A stretch of DNA of 64,000 nucleotides from Bacteroidota bacterium (GTDB lineage Bacteria; Bacteroidota; Bacteroidia; Bacteroidales; F082), in assembly GCA_024279935.1 (NCBI GenBank), contig JAJRQZ010000066.1, positions 21,667 through 85,666 of the forward strand, given 5' to 3'. Positions 37,290 through 46,227 of the stretch are shown piece by piece. A program made the position numbers and the translations under genes. Position 1 is the first letter of the stretch, and the number at the start of each line of letters is the position of its first letter. The notes beneath the pieces were generated by a model that worked only from the letters and a program-made list of their open reading frames with translations, had not been told where the DNA came from and searched no databases.

Positions 37290-38510
37290 TTATTCATACC
37301 TCAAAGCCTTTGCCGGCGATATCCTGGTAATGTAGTAGCTAGGGCCTATAAGTATCAACAAGCTTAATAAGAATGTAGCCAGGTTTAAATATACGTAATA
37401 ACTAAAATATAATTCAACGGGCACATAGTCAACATAATACGATTGGCTGGACAACTTGATGATTTGAAAATAATATTGCAGGAAATATAAACCTAGTCCC
37501 CCAGCGTTTCCCCAGAGCATGCCCTTGCCGATGATATGGGCGGCTTTATGCAGAAATATTTTTCTGATCCGGGCATTTCGCATGCCCAATGATTTTAATA
37601 TCCCTATCATTGCTGTCCTTTCCATGATAATTATAAAAAGTGTCGATACCATAGTGATTCCCGCCACCAATATCATCAGGGTCAACACGACGGCCACATT
37701 GGTGTCGAGCAGGTCTAGCCAGTTAAATATTTGAGGATATTCTTGTTTTATGCTGATTACTTGTAAGTTATAGGGGATGGACTTATAAAGCCCCATTTGT
37801 GTCTCATCGACAATATCCTGATTCTTACAAAACAATTCAATGGTGCCGACCTGATTTTCTGCCCAGCCGTTTAGTTTCCGGATGTGTCGCAGATCACCTA
37901 TTACATATCTGGAATCGAATTCTTCCAGGCTGGTTTTGTAGATCCCCGAGATTTTAAACTTCCTTCCCCTTGTCCTCGAATTATCCCCGCTCAAAAACCA
38001 AACCCTCAGGTCATCCCCGATATTCAAATTTAACTTCCTCGACAAATCCCTTGAAATGAGAACGCTATCGTTTTTAGTGCTAAAGCCGGGGATTTTTCCC
38101 TCTGTCAAGCTTTTGTTCAGGAAGTCAAGATTATAATCTTTGTCAAGCCCCTTGAAAACAATCCCCTGAATCTGATCGTCGGTTTTGATTACGCCGGCCT
38201 TTTTGGCCGTTAAATTTATATATGATATGTTTTTATCGGCCTTTAAGCCTGCTATTAATTCATTGTCAAGTGTAATGGCTTGTTCTTCAAGCGATTGGTT
38301 GTTGTCGAAGGCGACGATTTTGAGTTGGCTCGAAAAGCCAGTGACTTTTGAGCTTATGGTGTTCTCGAATCCGACAACTATGGCTATCGACAATATCATG
38401 ACTGCCAACCCCAGGGAAATGCTGAGTATGGAAACCCGGATCACAGGGCCGGAAAAACTTTCTTTTCCTTTATTTGATATGCGATTGGCTATGAAGTACT
38501 CTAAATTCAA
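37290..38510 (-). CDS. LolC/E-like FtsX-type ABC transporter permease
   Basis: 406 aa. The start MNLEYFIANRISNKGKESFSGPVIRVS and four membrane helices (about 25-48, 270-295, 325-345, 370-395) match LolC/E-type permeases, with a MacB-like periplasmic core between helix 1 and 2. These extract lipoproteins from the inner membrane together with LolD. No ATPase gene is adjacent. It ends ARKALRYE-like (ISPAKALRYE), the standard FtsX tail. Confidence 0.87.
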   Translation of the reverse strand: MNLEYFIANRISNKGKESFSGPVIRVSILSISLGLAVMILSIAIVVGFENTISSKVTGFSSQLKIVAFDNNQSLEEQAITLDNELIAGLKADKNISYINLTAKKAGVIKTDDQIQGIVFKGLDKDYNLDFLNKSLTEGKIPGFSTKNDSVLISRDLSRKLNLNIGDDLRVWFLSGDNSRTRGRKFKISGIYKTSLEEFDSRYVIGDLRHIRKLNGWAENQVGTIELFCKNQDIVDETQMGLYKSIPYNLQVISIKQEYPQIFNWLDLLDTNVAVVLTLMILVAGITMVSTLFIIIMERTAMIGILKSLGMRNARIRKIFLHKAAHIIGKGMLWGNAGGLGLYFLQYYFQIIKLSSQSYYVDYVPVELYFSYYVYLNLATFLLSLLILIGPSYYITRISPAKALRYE

Positions 38511-38600
38511 TATATTTGATGTTTTTATCAGAAGGCGAAATTACTAAATCATTTGATTGATAAACGGTATAATTCGCCCATATAGGATGTTTGAAACTTT

Positions 38601-39812
38601 ATGTCGGTAATTTTTATGCAAAATATGATGTTGAAAAAAAGTTTTCTGTTTGTTTTGGGCTTAGCGATGTGCTCGTTAATCTTTGCTCAGGACATTCAGC
38701 TAACGGAATATGAGTCGATTACTACCGGCTCGCAGCGTTTCGGTATTTATGGCCCTGAACTGAGGGGGAAGCGTGTTGCCGTGGTGGCCAACAAGGCTTC
38801 CAAGGTTGGTGACGAGCATTTAATAGATTTTCTTTTGCGGAAGGAGGTTAGGATAGCCAAAGTTTTTAGTCCGGAGCATGGCTTTAGGGCCGATGCCGCT
38901 GCTGGCGAACTGGTGGAGAGCGATACCGATGCCATGACGGGCTTGCAAATAGTCTCGCTATACGGCTATCACAAAAAACCGACCCATAGTGATCTTGAGA
39001 ACATCGACCTGGTGGTGTTCGACCTTCAGGATGTGGGTGTTCGCTTTTACACTTATATATCTACCCTGACTTATGTTATGGAAGCATGTGCCGAAAACAA
39101 CAAGCCCCTCATTTTGCTCGACCGCCCGAACCCAAATGCCTATTATGTTGACGGCCCCGTTTTGGAACCCGGGTTCAAGTCATTTGTGGGGATGCATCCC
39201 GTTCCGATAGTTTATGGCATGACCATAGGTGAGTTTGCGGTAATGATAAACGAAGAAGGCTGGCTTTACGGTGGCGTAAAATGTGATCTGGAAATAGTGG
39301 AAATGAAAAATTACACTCATGACATGATCGTGAAATTGCCCGAGAAACCATCGCCTAACCTTCCTGGCTGGGAGTCGGTCTATCTATATCCTTCGCTATG
39401 TTTATTTGAGGGAACCGTTGTGAGCGTGGGGCGCGGAACCGATTATCCGTTCCAGGTTTTTGGCCATCCCGATTTGAAGGGTGGTACTTATTCGTTTACT
39501 CCCGAGGCAAATCCGGGATCCAGGCACCCAAAGCTCGAGTCCGAAAAATGTATTGGCCGGAATTTAACTGGCTATGCCCATAATTATGCGAAAAATGAGC
39601 CAAGGATTAATTTAACCTGGTTGATAGCTACTTATGGTGCACTGGCTAATGAGGGCGCTTTTTTTAATGATTATTTCGACAAGCTTGCCGGAACGGATAG
39701 GTTAAGGAAGCAAATCGAAAAAGGGTTTAGCCAAGATAAAATCAGGAACTCGTGGAAGGCCAAGTTGGGCAAGTTTAAGAAAATACGTCAAAAATACCTT
39801 ATATACGGATAA
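38601..39812 (+). CDS. DUF1343 exo-beta-N-acetylmuramidase (NamZ-like)
   Basis: 403 aa. Several ATGs lie close together (38601, 38616, 38625, 38628); the signal peptide starts at MLKKSFLFVLGLAM and ends at IFAQ. The mature protein has the DUF1343 pattern: GKRVAVVANKASKVG, FSPEHGFRADAAAGE, VVFDLQDVGVRFYTYISTL, and LLDRPNPN. NamZ removes MurNAc from the non-reducing ends of peptidoglycan chains. It could act one after the other with the GH3 enzyme at 10249-13179 in wall-sugar salvage. The ATG of the antiporter gene follows by 2 bp. Confidence 0.9.
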   Translation: MSVIFMQNMMLKKSFLFVLGLAMCSLIFAQDIQLTEYESITTGSQRFGIYGPELRGKRVAVVANKASKVGDEHLIDFLLRKEVRIAKVFSPEHGFRADAAAGELVESDTDAMTGLQIVSLYGYHKKPTHSDLENIDLVVFDLQDVGVRFYTYISTLTYVMEACAENNKPLILLDRPNPNAYYVDGPVLEPGFKSFVGMHPVPIVYGMTIGEFAVMINEEGWLYGGVKCDLEIVEMKNYTHDMIVKLPEKPSPNLPGWESVYLYPSLCLFEGTVVSVGRGTDYPFQVFGHPDLKGGTYSFTPEANPGSRHPKLESEKCIGRNLTGYAHNYAKNEPRINLTWLIATYGALANEGAFFNDYFDKLAGTDRLRKQIEKGFSQDKIRNSWKAKLGKFKKIRQKYLIYG

Positions 39813-39813
39813 T

Positions 39814-41433
39814 ATGTTTGAGATATGGAGCATTGATGCAATATGGATAAGCGTGGCTTTCTTTTTCGGGGTTATTGCGAAGAAGGTCAATCTGCCTCCC
39901 CTGATAGGTTACCTCGCAGGTGGTTTTTTCCTCAACTTTATTGGTATTGCCGAAGGCGGAACGGCCTTGCATGTGATTTCCGAGCTTGGTATAATGCTAT
40001 TGCTTTTTACCATTGGCTTGAAGTTAGATGTAAAATCCCTTTTATCGAAAGATATATGGTTGTCAGCAGGCTTGCACATGGTCTTAAGTATATTGGCATT
40101 CAGTATGTTAGTATTTATACTAAGTTTTTTTGGATTAAGCGGGATAGGGGGGCTCGGCATCGGTTCGGCCATGATAATAGGGTTTGCGCTAAGTTTCTCA
40201 AGTACCGTATTTGCGGTTAAAATACTTGAGGAAAGGGGAGAGATAACTTCATATCATGGAAACTTATCTATTGGTATATTGATATTCCAGGATATTGTTG
40301 CGGTAGTTTACCTGACATTTTCGAAAGGTGTATTGCCAAATTTGTGGGCACTTGGTTTGCCAATCTATTTATTGCTCATCCGGTATGTATTGGTTTGGTT
40401 TTTAAAATTGCTCGATAAAAACGAGCTACTCACTCTTTTTGGTTTTTTGTCCGCTTTTGTCGCAGGGGCGTTCGCATTTGAGTTTTCCGGTATAAAACCT
40501 GATCTGGGGGCATTGGTTATTGGAATGTTGTTGGGCTCTCATCCCCGTTCCAAGGTATTGGCAAAACATATGTTGGGGTTTAAGGATTTTTTCCTTATTG
40601 CCTTCTTTCTCAATATTGGGTTGTCGGGCTTGCCCGATATAAACATGCTTGTCGTCGCTTTGCTGTTTGCCATCGCGATTCCGTTGAAGGGAGGACTCTT
40701 CATGCTTATACTCACACGTATGAACCTAAGGGCGCGCACTGCTTGGCTCGTTACGCTTAGTCTGTCGAATTATAGTGAATTTGGATTAATAATAGCTGCA
40801 TTGGGTTATAAAAATGGCATGCTTGATGAAAAATGGTTGATTATTATCGCCCTTGCCCTTTCTTTTTCCTATCTTCTTGTTTCTCCTTTAAATGCTCATG
40901 CGCATAGCCTTTATCAGAGATATTCGGATATATTGATGAGGCTGAACACCAAAACTGACCATCCCGACGACCAACCATTGGACCTGGGCGATGCCAGGGT
41001 GGTTATCTGCGGAATGGGCCACGTTGGCAGGGCGGCATACCATCAGCTCACAAAAAAGTTTGGCAATAAGGTTATTGCGATCGACTACGACAGGATGGTT
41101 GTGAACAGCTTGAGCAAGACCAACAAAAACATAGTGTGGGGCGATACTACTGATTTCAATTTCTGGAGGAACGTTAACATGCCCGATGCAGAGCTGATTA
41201 TGATGACCATGCATGATTTTGCCTCTAACAACAACACGGCCCTGGCCTTACAAAAGTGCTCAAATACCAAGGTAAAGATCTCGGCGCCCGGATATACCCC
41301 TGAAGAGCATAGCAGCTTGAAAGATAGTGGAGTTGACTATGTTTATAATTATTATAGCCGTGCAGGATCGGAATTTGCTACGGGATTTCTTAATTTCCTC
41401 GAAAACAGGGAGAATGAGAATATGGGTTACTGA
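39814..41433 (+). CDS. Kef-type cation:proton antiporter with TrkA-N domain
   Basis: 539 aa. About twelve membrane helices (1-375) form the CPA2 Na/H exchanger domain, with IGLKLDVKSL and GALVIGMLLGSHP. A cytosolic Rossmann TrkA_N domain follows (about 390-500: VVICGMGHVGR, VIAIDYD) that senses NAD(H) or similar. Probably exports K+ or Na+ in exchange for protons. Starts 2 bp after the NamZ-like gene; ends just before the convergent hypA. Confidence 0.93.
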   Translation: MFEIWSIDAIWISVAFFFGVIAKKVNLPPLIGYLAGGFFLNFIGIAEGGTALHVISELGIMLLLFTIGLKLDVKSLLSKDIWLSAGLHMVLSILAFSMLVFILSFFGLSGIGGLGIGSAMIIGFALSFSSTVFAVKILEERGEITSYHGNLSIGILIFQDIVAVVYLTFSKGVLPNLWALGLPIYLLLIRYVLVWFLKLLDKNELLTLFGFLSAFVAGAFAFEFSGIKPDLGALVIGMLLGSHPRSKVLAKHMLGFKDFFLIAFFLNIGLSGLPDINMLVVALLFAIAIPLKGGLFMLILTRMNLRARTAWLVTLSLSNYSEFGLIIAALGYKNGMLDEKWLIIIALALSFSYLLVSPLNAHAHSLYQRYSDILMRLNTKTDHPDDQPLDLGDARVVICGMGHVGRAAYHQLTKKFGNKVIAIDYDRMVVNSLSKTNKNIVWGDTTDFNFWRNVNMPDAELIMMTMHDFASNNNTALALQKCSNTKVKISAPGYTPEEHSSLKDSGVDYVYNYYSRAGSEFATGFLNFLENRENENMGY

Positions 41434-41775
41434 TCATTCTACCACAAGCGATTTTATTTTCAGTTCCTTGCCGTTTAAGGTCTCTATATAATATCCCTCG
41501 CACTTTGGGCATTGATCGAATGCTGTCATGATTTCAAACTCATGACCGCAATCCTTGCACCTTCCATTTGCCTGAATTTTGTTCACTACTATTTTAGCAC
41601 CATCGAGCAAAGTGTTCTTTGTCGCCGATTCCATGGCAAAATCCAGGGCATGAAACTCTATTCCCGCCATTGTTCCAATATCCAGGACCAGTTCGCTTAT
41701 GGTATCCGAGTTGGCCCTCCTGGCCTCTTTTTCGGCAATTTCTATTATGCTTAACGCAATGGAGAATTCGTGCAT
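41434..41775 (-). CDS. hypA: Hydrogenase nickel-insertion protein HypA
   Basis: 113 aa from ATG 41775; five extra codons upstream would hide the conserved MHEFSIA start, whose His2 binds nickel. Zinc-binding cysteine pairs CKDC and CPKC are intact. HypA hands nickel to NiFe-hydrogenase or urease precursors. No hypB, other hyp or hydrogenase gene is nearby, so it is an orphan here. Convergent with the antiporter gene (stops abut). Confidence 0.92.
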   Translation of the reverse strand: MHEFSIALSIIEIAEKEARRANSDTISELVLDIGTMAGIEFHALDFAMESATKNTLLDGAKIVVNKIQANGRCKDCGHEFEIMTAFDQCPKCEGYYIETLNGKELKIKSLVVE

Positions 41776-41848
41776 ATTATTTTCTTTCATGTGGCAAAAA
41801 GGAAATTCCCGCCTTCTTTCCCCAATATCTAGTGAAAAGCCTTAATGT

Positions 41849-43045
41849 TTATATCCTTCCCGGATAAACTTTTAGTGCTTCTTCCAAAACCTTGACCGAG
41901 CTCTTCAAATCATCCAGTTTAAGTACATAACTAATCCTCACCTCATCTTTTCCTCTTCCCGGGCTTGAATAGAACCCTGTTGCTGGAGCAAGCATAACAG
42001 TTTGGCTTTCAAACGAAAAATCTTCTAAGAGCCATTTGCAGAACTTGTCGGAATCATCGATGGGAAGCCTGGCCATAACATAAAATGCGCCAAGCGGGTT
42101 AGGGCAATACGCATTTTTTATCTTGTTTATTCCTTCAACGACGGCATTTCGGCGGGCAATATATTCTTTTTTTACTTTTACGAAGTATTCTTCAGGTGTG
42201 TCAACGGCGGCCTCTGCTGCAATCTGCCCGAAAGATGGCGGGCTCAAGCGGGCCTGTGCGAATTTCAGCGCAGTAGCCATCAATTCCTGGTTTTTTGAGG
42301 CCAGCCATCCCACTCTTGCGCCGCATGCGCTATATCTTTTTGAAACGGAATCGATCAGGATAGTGTTTTCTTCTATGCCGTCGAGGTACATGGCTGAGTA
42401 ATGAACTTTGCCGTCGTAGGTAAACTCGCGATAAACCTCGTCTGCAATAAGGAAAAGGTCGTGTTTTTTCACTATGTCCCTAAGGGTTTCCAATTCTTGT
42501 CTCGAATACAAATAACCGGTAGGGTTGTTCGGGTTGCAAACCAATATGGCCTTGGTCTTATCACTTATGTTTTTCTCGAAATCTTCGATGGGGGGGAGGG
42601 AGAAACCTGTTTCGATGGAAGAGAATATCGGTTTTACGTTAATCCCTGCATTTTTGGCAAAACCGTTATAGTTAGCGTAAAAAGGCTCCGGTATAATCAC
42701 TTCGTCCTCGGGGTCCATAATGGATTGAAAAGCGAAAAGCAATGCTTCCGAGGCGCCGGATCCAACTATTATCTCTTCTGGGTCAAGTTCGATATCAACA
42801 GTTTTGTAATAGTCGGAAAGCCGTTTTCTCAAAGATAAATTCCCGGCCGAATGGCTGTAAACAACAACCTCCTCCGAGAAATCCCTTACTGCCTTCAGGG
42901 CAACCTCCGGGGTTTCGATGTCGGGCTGACCAATATTTAGATGGTGAACTTTCACGCCCCTGCTTTTTGCCGCTTCTGCAAACGGGACAAGTTTCCGGAT
43001 TGGGGATTCGGGCATAGAATGCCCCTTTGCTGAAATTTTCAACAT
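41849..43045 (-). CDS. Class I/II PLP-dependent aminotransferase (aspartate type)
   Basis: 398 aa, AspC/AAT fold type I. Markers: LNIGQPDIETP, SGASEALLFAF, NPNNPTGYLYS, DEVYREF, and the PLP-lysine segment SVSKRYSACGARVGW (SxxK near residue 237). It probably exchanges amino groups between aspartate or aromatic amino acids and 2-oxoglutarate. With the tyrosine pathway elsewhere in the window it could supply 4-hydroxyphenylpyruvate, but that is conjecture. DUF1573 lies 32 bp upstream on the same strand. Confidence 0.92.
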   Translation of the reverse strand: MLKISAKGHSMPESPIRKLVPFAEAAKSRGVKVHHLNIGQPDIETPEVALKAVRDFSEEVVVYSHSAGNLSLRKRLSDYYKTVDIELDPEEIIVGSGASEALLFAFQSIMDPEDEVIIPEPFYANYNGFAKNAGINVKPIFSSIETGFSLPPIEDFEKNISDKTKAILVCNPNNPTGYLYSRQELETLRDIVKKHDLFLIADEVYREFTYDGKVHYSAMYLDGIEENTILIDSVSKRYSACGARVGWLASKNQELMATALKFAQARLSPPSFGQIAAEAAVDTPEEYFVKVKKEYIARRNAVVEGINKIKNAYCPNPLGAFYVMARLPIDDSDKFCKWLLEDFSFESQTVMLAPATGFYSSPGRGKDEVRISYVLKLDDLKSSVKVLEEALKVYPGRI

Positions 43046-43077
43046 AACATCTTTGTTTCGGATTTAAAGAAAATAAA

Positions 43078-43545
43078 TTATTTTTTGTCGTTAAGTGGTG
43101 CGGAACCAATGCTGGTAGGTTTTTCCGGCAAGGCTTCCGCAGGCTTGGGGATAACCTTGCCTTTAATTCTTAAAATAACTGTCTTCGAGTTTGAATAAAC
43201 AGTGACCGATTTGTTGAAAGCACCGGCCTTATGAGTGTTATACGTAACTTTTATCTCGCTTGATTCCCCTGGCAATATCGGTTCTTTCGGCCATGAAGGA
43301 ACAGTGCATCCGCATGAGGATCTTGGCTTCGAAAGAATTAAGGGCTCATTGCCGTTGTTCGTGAACTCAAATTTATAGGTTCCGTCGCCGTTAAGATAAA
43401 TCTCGCCGTAATCGTGGGATGTTGTCTTAAATTTAATCTCGGGTCCGTTTTTCTTTTTTGCCGCAACGTCTTTTGCTGCACTGTCCTGAGCGTTTAGGGC
43501 GAATACGCCCATCATTAAAACTGCTGCAATTATAATCTTTTTCAT
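43078..43545 (-). CDS. DUF1573 secreted protein
   Basis: 155 aa with a signal peptide (MKKIIIAAVLMMGVFALNAQ). A single DUF1573 domain: TTSHDYGEIYLNGDGTYKFEFTNNGNEPLIL, then the SSCGCTVP motif typical of the family. Periplasmic or outer-membrane protein of unknown role. Upstream of the aminotransferase gene, probably in one operon. Confidence 0.9.
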   Translation of the reverse strand: MKKIIIAAVLMMGVFALNAQDSAAKDVAAKKKNGPEIKFKTTSHDYGEIYLNGDGTYKFEFTNNGNEPLILSKPRSSCGCTVPSWPKEPILPGESSEIKVTYNTHKAGAFNKSVTVYSNSKTVILRIKGKVIPKPAEALPEKPTSIGSAPLNDKK

Positions 43546-43634
43546 TTTAATAATTTTAAAAATTAATTATTGAACGCCAAAATTAATAATACTTGGATAA
43601 TTTTGGCCAATAATCGAAGATATTTAATTTTTTT

Positions 43635-44066
43635 TCACTTTATCCTGCGGTGGACGGTGCGTGAATTGCGGTAATCCTCAAGTGTTCTTGATTTTAAGAA
43701 GTTTACGAAGTTCCTTGTTATATCAATTGTAAGCTCATCGAACACACAGTTGCCGAAGGGGCAAATGTCGTGGTCTATGGGGCATTCGGCAATAGTGATT
43801 TTTCCTTCTATGGCCTCGTAAATCTCAAGCATTGTTATCTCGGCAGGTTTTATCTTAAGGTAAAAGCCGCCGGCAGGGCCTCTGTTGGACCCAAGGAAGC
43901 CTTCCTTGACTAGTTTCTGTAAGACTTTGGCAACATGGAATTTAGAACTTGAAATAGATTCGGAAATAGAGTTTACGTTTACTTGCGTCCCCTTGTCGTT
44001 TGCAATTATTATCATGCTGTGCAATGCAATTGTAACTGCTTCGGTTATGTTTAAGACTTTTGCCAT
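43635..44066 (-). CDS. Rrf2-family transcriptional regulator, probable Fe-S sensor
   Basis: 143 aa, the usual size. A winged helix (about 8-70) with HVAKVLQKLVKEGFLGSNRGPAGGFYL is followed by a dimerisation helix. Three cysteines (C95, C102, C107: AECPIDHDICPFGNC) match the Fe-S ligand region of IscR/NsrR-type proteins. It may sense iron-sulfur status, nitric oxide or cysteine. It is divergent from the metal-exporter gene, with cysH further on, so these are likely targets. Confidence 0.92.
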   Translation of the reverse strand: MAKVLNITEAVTIALHSMIIIANDKGTQVNVNSISESISSSKFHVAKVLQKLVKEGFLGSNRGPAGGFYLKIKPAEITMLEIYEAIEGKITIAECPIDHDICPFGNCVFDELTIDITRNFVNFLKSRTLEDYRNSRTVHRRIK

Positions 44067-44296
44067 AATTAATTAAGTATTCAGCCACCAAAATTACTTA
44101 ATTATGGAATACATATTATTTTAATACGGTATAAATTGCAGTACAGTATATTTTGCAGGGCAGAAATGCAGGTGCAAAGCCGAGATTATATGAAACCGCC
44201 AAGCTTGACGGCAATTTGAATATCATAATCGACCCCGACAAGATATCTTGCTTCAAAAATTATTATTAATAAACTACTTTTGCGAAAAACTAGTTC

Positions 44297-45364
44297 GTGG
44301 CAAATTTATCATCCATATTGCAACAAAGCCTCGTGATCGCGCTTTTCGTGATGGCCATGATGTTGCTTATCGAGTATTTAAATATCTTGTCGCAAGGAAA
44401 TTGGAGTAAAAAACTTGAGTCCAGCCGCGGCATGCAAATCGTATTTGGTGCTTTTCTCGGTATAATACCGGGATGCCTGGGCGCTTATACCGCCGTGTCC
44501 CTTTATCTCCATAACATCTTTAGCACAGGGGCGCTGGTTGCTACTATGATAGCCACTTCGGGCGATGAGGCTTTTTTTATGTTCTCGGTTATTCCCGACA
44601 AGGCTATCGTATTGCAGTTGATATTGTTCTTAATTGCTGTCGTGAGCGGCTTTGCCGTCAACGCATTTACAAAAAAGCGTTTGTTCTCATACTCACAAAA
44701 GCATTTCCATATTCATAAAAACGAGGTCGATTGTATTTGCTTCGATACCAAGGAAATGCTTTTGCAACTGAAGAGGATATCCCTGACAAGAATACTGTTG
44801 TTGCTGGGTTTGATGATCTTGCTTATTTTTGTCGTACTGAACATGCTTGAGGGTCATCATGATAACGAAAGCGCGCAACTTATTCTAAATCAGCATGAAC
44901 ATCCTTTGTGGATCAGCATAACTTTTATTGTGGTTCTTGCCTTGTCCTTTCTGATAGTATTAACCGTTAACGACCATTTCTTGAAAGCGCATGTATTGAA
45001 TCACATACTCAAAAAGCATTTCCTGAGAATCTTCCTTTGGACTTTCGGTACATTGTTTTTGCTTTCGGTGCTAAACACATATTTGAATCTCGATGATTTG
45101 GTTGGCGATAATTTATATATCGTTTTAATAGTTGCAATCCTGGTAGGGGTTATACCCGAATCGGGCCCGCACATGATTTTTGTGCTCTTATTTGCGAACG
45201 GAACCATTCCCCTTAGTATTCTCCTCGCAAGTTCAATAGTGCAGGATGGCCATGGAAGCCTTCCCCTGCTTGCTGAGTCGCAAAAAAGTTTCGTGCTTGT
45301 TAAGTTTATAAATATCGCTGTGGGTTTGCTTGTTGGTGTGGCCGGCATCATGACAGGATATTGA
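44297..45364 (+). CDS. ArsP_2-type (10TM) putative manganese/heavy-metal exporter
   Basis: 355 aa from GTG 44297; no ATG nearby in frame. About ten membrane helices with the repeated conserved motifs: first GAFLGIIPGCLGAYTAV and ATSGDEAFFM; second GVIPESGPHMIFV and QDGHGS. A His-rich middle (QKHFHIHKN, HHDN, HEH) may hold metal ions. This matches PF11449-type proteins, annotated as putative manganese or heavy-metal transporters. A -7 box TACTTTTG lies at 44275-44282. Next to the Rrf2 regulator (divergent) and upstream of cysH. Confidence 0.85.
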   Translation: MANLSSILQQSLVIALFVMAMMLLIEYLNILSQGNWSKKLESSRGMQIVFGAFLGIIPGCLGAYTAVSLYLHNIFSTGALVATMIATSGDEAFFMFSVIPDKAIVLQLILFLIAVVSGFAVNAFTKKRLFSYSQKHFHIHKNEVDCICFDTKEMLLQLKRISLTRILLLLGLMILLIFVVLNMLEGHHDNESAQLILNQHEHPLWISITFIVVLALSFLIVLTVNDHFLKAHVLNHILKKHFLRIFLWTFGTLFLLSVLNTYLNLDDLVGDNLYIVLIVAILVGVIPESGPHMIFVLLFANGTIPLSILLASSIVQDGHGSLPLLAESQKSFVLVKFINIAVGLLVGVAGIMTGY

Positions 45365-45384
45365 TAATGCTAAACTTATTTTCA

Positions 45385-45392
45385 TAAATTTG
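45385..45392 (+). promoter_or_regulatory. -7 box (TAAATTTG) of cysH
   Basis: TAAATTTG followed by CGGC, the usual start context in Bacteroidota, 25 bp before the cysH ATG. Gives cysH its own promoter after the exporter gene. Confidence 0.6.
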
Positions 45393-45417
45393 CGGCTTCA
45401 CAAATAGAATCATACTA

Positions 45418-46125
45418 ATGGATATTCAAGAAAATATAGATCTGTGGAACAAACAGCTGGAGCAGGCATCGGCCGAAGATATTATTGCATTCTTCACTTC
45501 ACGTTTTAGGGAAAAGATCGCTCTTTCATCGAGCATGGGGCTTGAGGATCAGGTGCTTACCTCTATGCTTGTAGCGCAAAGCCCTGAAACCGAAATATTT
45601 ACGCTTGATACTGCCAGGTTGTTCCCGGAGACTTACGATCTGATAGACCTGACATCAAAAAAATATAAAAAACACATCAAAGTGTTTTTTCCCGATCCTG
45701 CGGAAGTGGAAGAAATGGTGGCCGAAAGAGGTATCAACTTGTTTTACGATAGTATCGGAAACAGAAAGCTCTGTTGTGGGATCCGCAAAATAAAACCGCT
45801 TCGAAGAGCCCTCAAAGACCTGGATGCATGGATTACGGGCTTGAGAAGGGATCAATCGGTAACAAGAACTGAAATGAACATAGTTGAATGGGATGGGAAC
45901 AACGGACTTGTTAAGGTTAATCCGCTCATCAACTGGACGGAAGAGGACGTTTGGAAATATGTAAACGACAATAATATCCCTTTTAACAAGCTGCATAAAA
46001 ATGGTTTTGCAAGTATTGGCTGCCAGCCATGTACGCGTGCGATAATGCCTAATGAGGATGTCAGGGCCGGCCGCTGGTGGTGGGAGAACCCCGAAACCAA
46101 GGAATGCGGGCTGCATGCAAGGTAA
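45418..46125 (+). CDS. cysH: Phosphoadenylyl/adenylyl-sulfate reductase, 4Fe-4S type
   Basis: 235 aa. Reduces APS (or PAPS) to sulfite with thioredoxin in sulfur assimilation. ALSSSMGLEDQV is the substrate-binding loop. The four [4Fe-4S] ligands are CC (119-120) and CxxC (202-205), which mark the APS-type enzymes. The C-terminal ECGLH carries the catalytic Cys230. An Fe-S Rrf2 regulator lies two genes away. The cluster makes an APS reductase most likely. Confidence 0.93.
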   Translation: MDIQENIDLWNKQLEQASAEDIIAFFTSRFREKIALSSSMGLEDQVLTSMLVAQSPETEIFTLDTARLFPETYDLIDLTSKKYKKHIKVFFPDPAEVEEMVAERGINLFYDSIGNRKLCCGIRKIKPLRRALKDLDAWITGLRRDQSVTRTEMNIVEWDGNNGLVKVNPLINWTEEDVWKYVNDNNIPFNKLHKNGFASIGCQPCTRAIMPNEDVRAGRWWWENPETKECGLHAR

Positions 46126-46227
46126 ACAGTATGGGCGGCTTACGTCGCAATGCCTGGGTGGGTGAAATGACAGAAAATTGGTAAAACTTATTCCTTTTGA
46201 TAATAAATTGCTCTGTAATCTGAAAAA

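Noticed and set aside
44126..44270. A 40-codon open stretch ending in IIIDPDKISCFKNYY between the Rrf2 gene and the metal exporter
   Set aside because: No start codon, no ribosome binding site and a stop just upstream; perhaps a decayed gene end, but too little to call.
44098..44296. Possible metal riboswitch upstream of the exporter gene
   Set aside because: I could not fit the yybP-ykoY or other known metal riboswitch core; the promoter box at 44275 leaves almost no leader.
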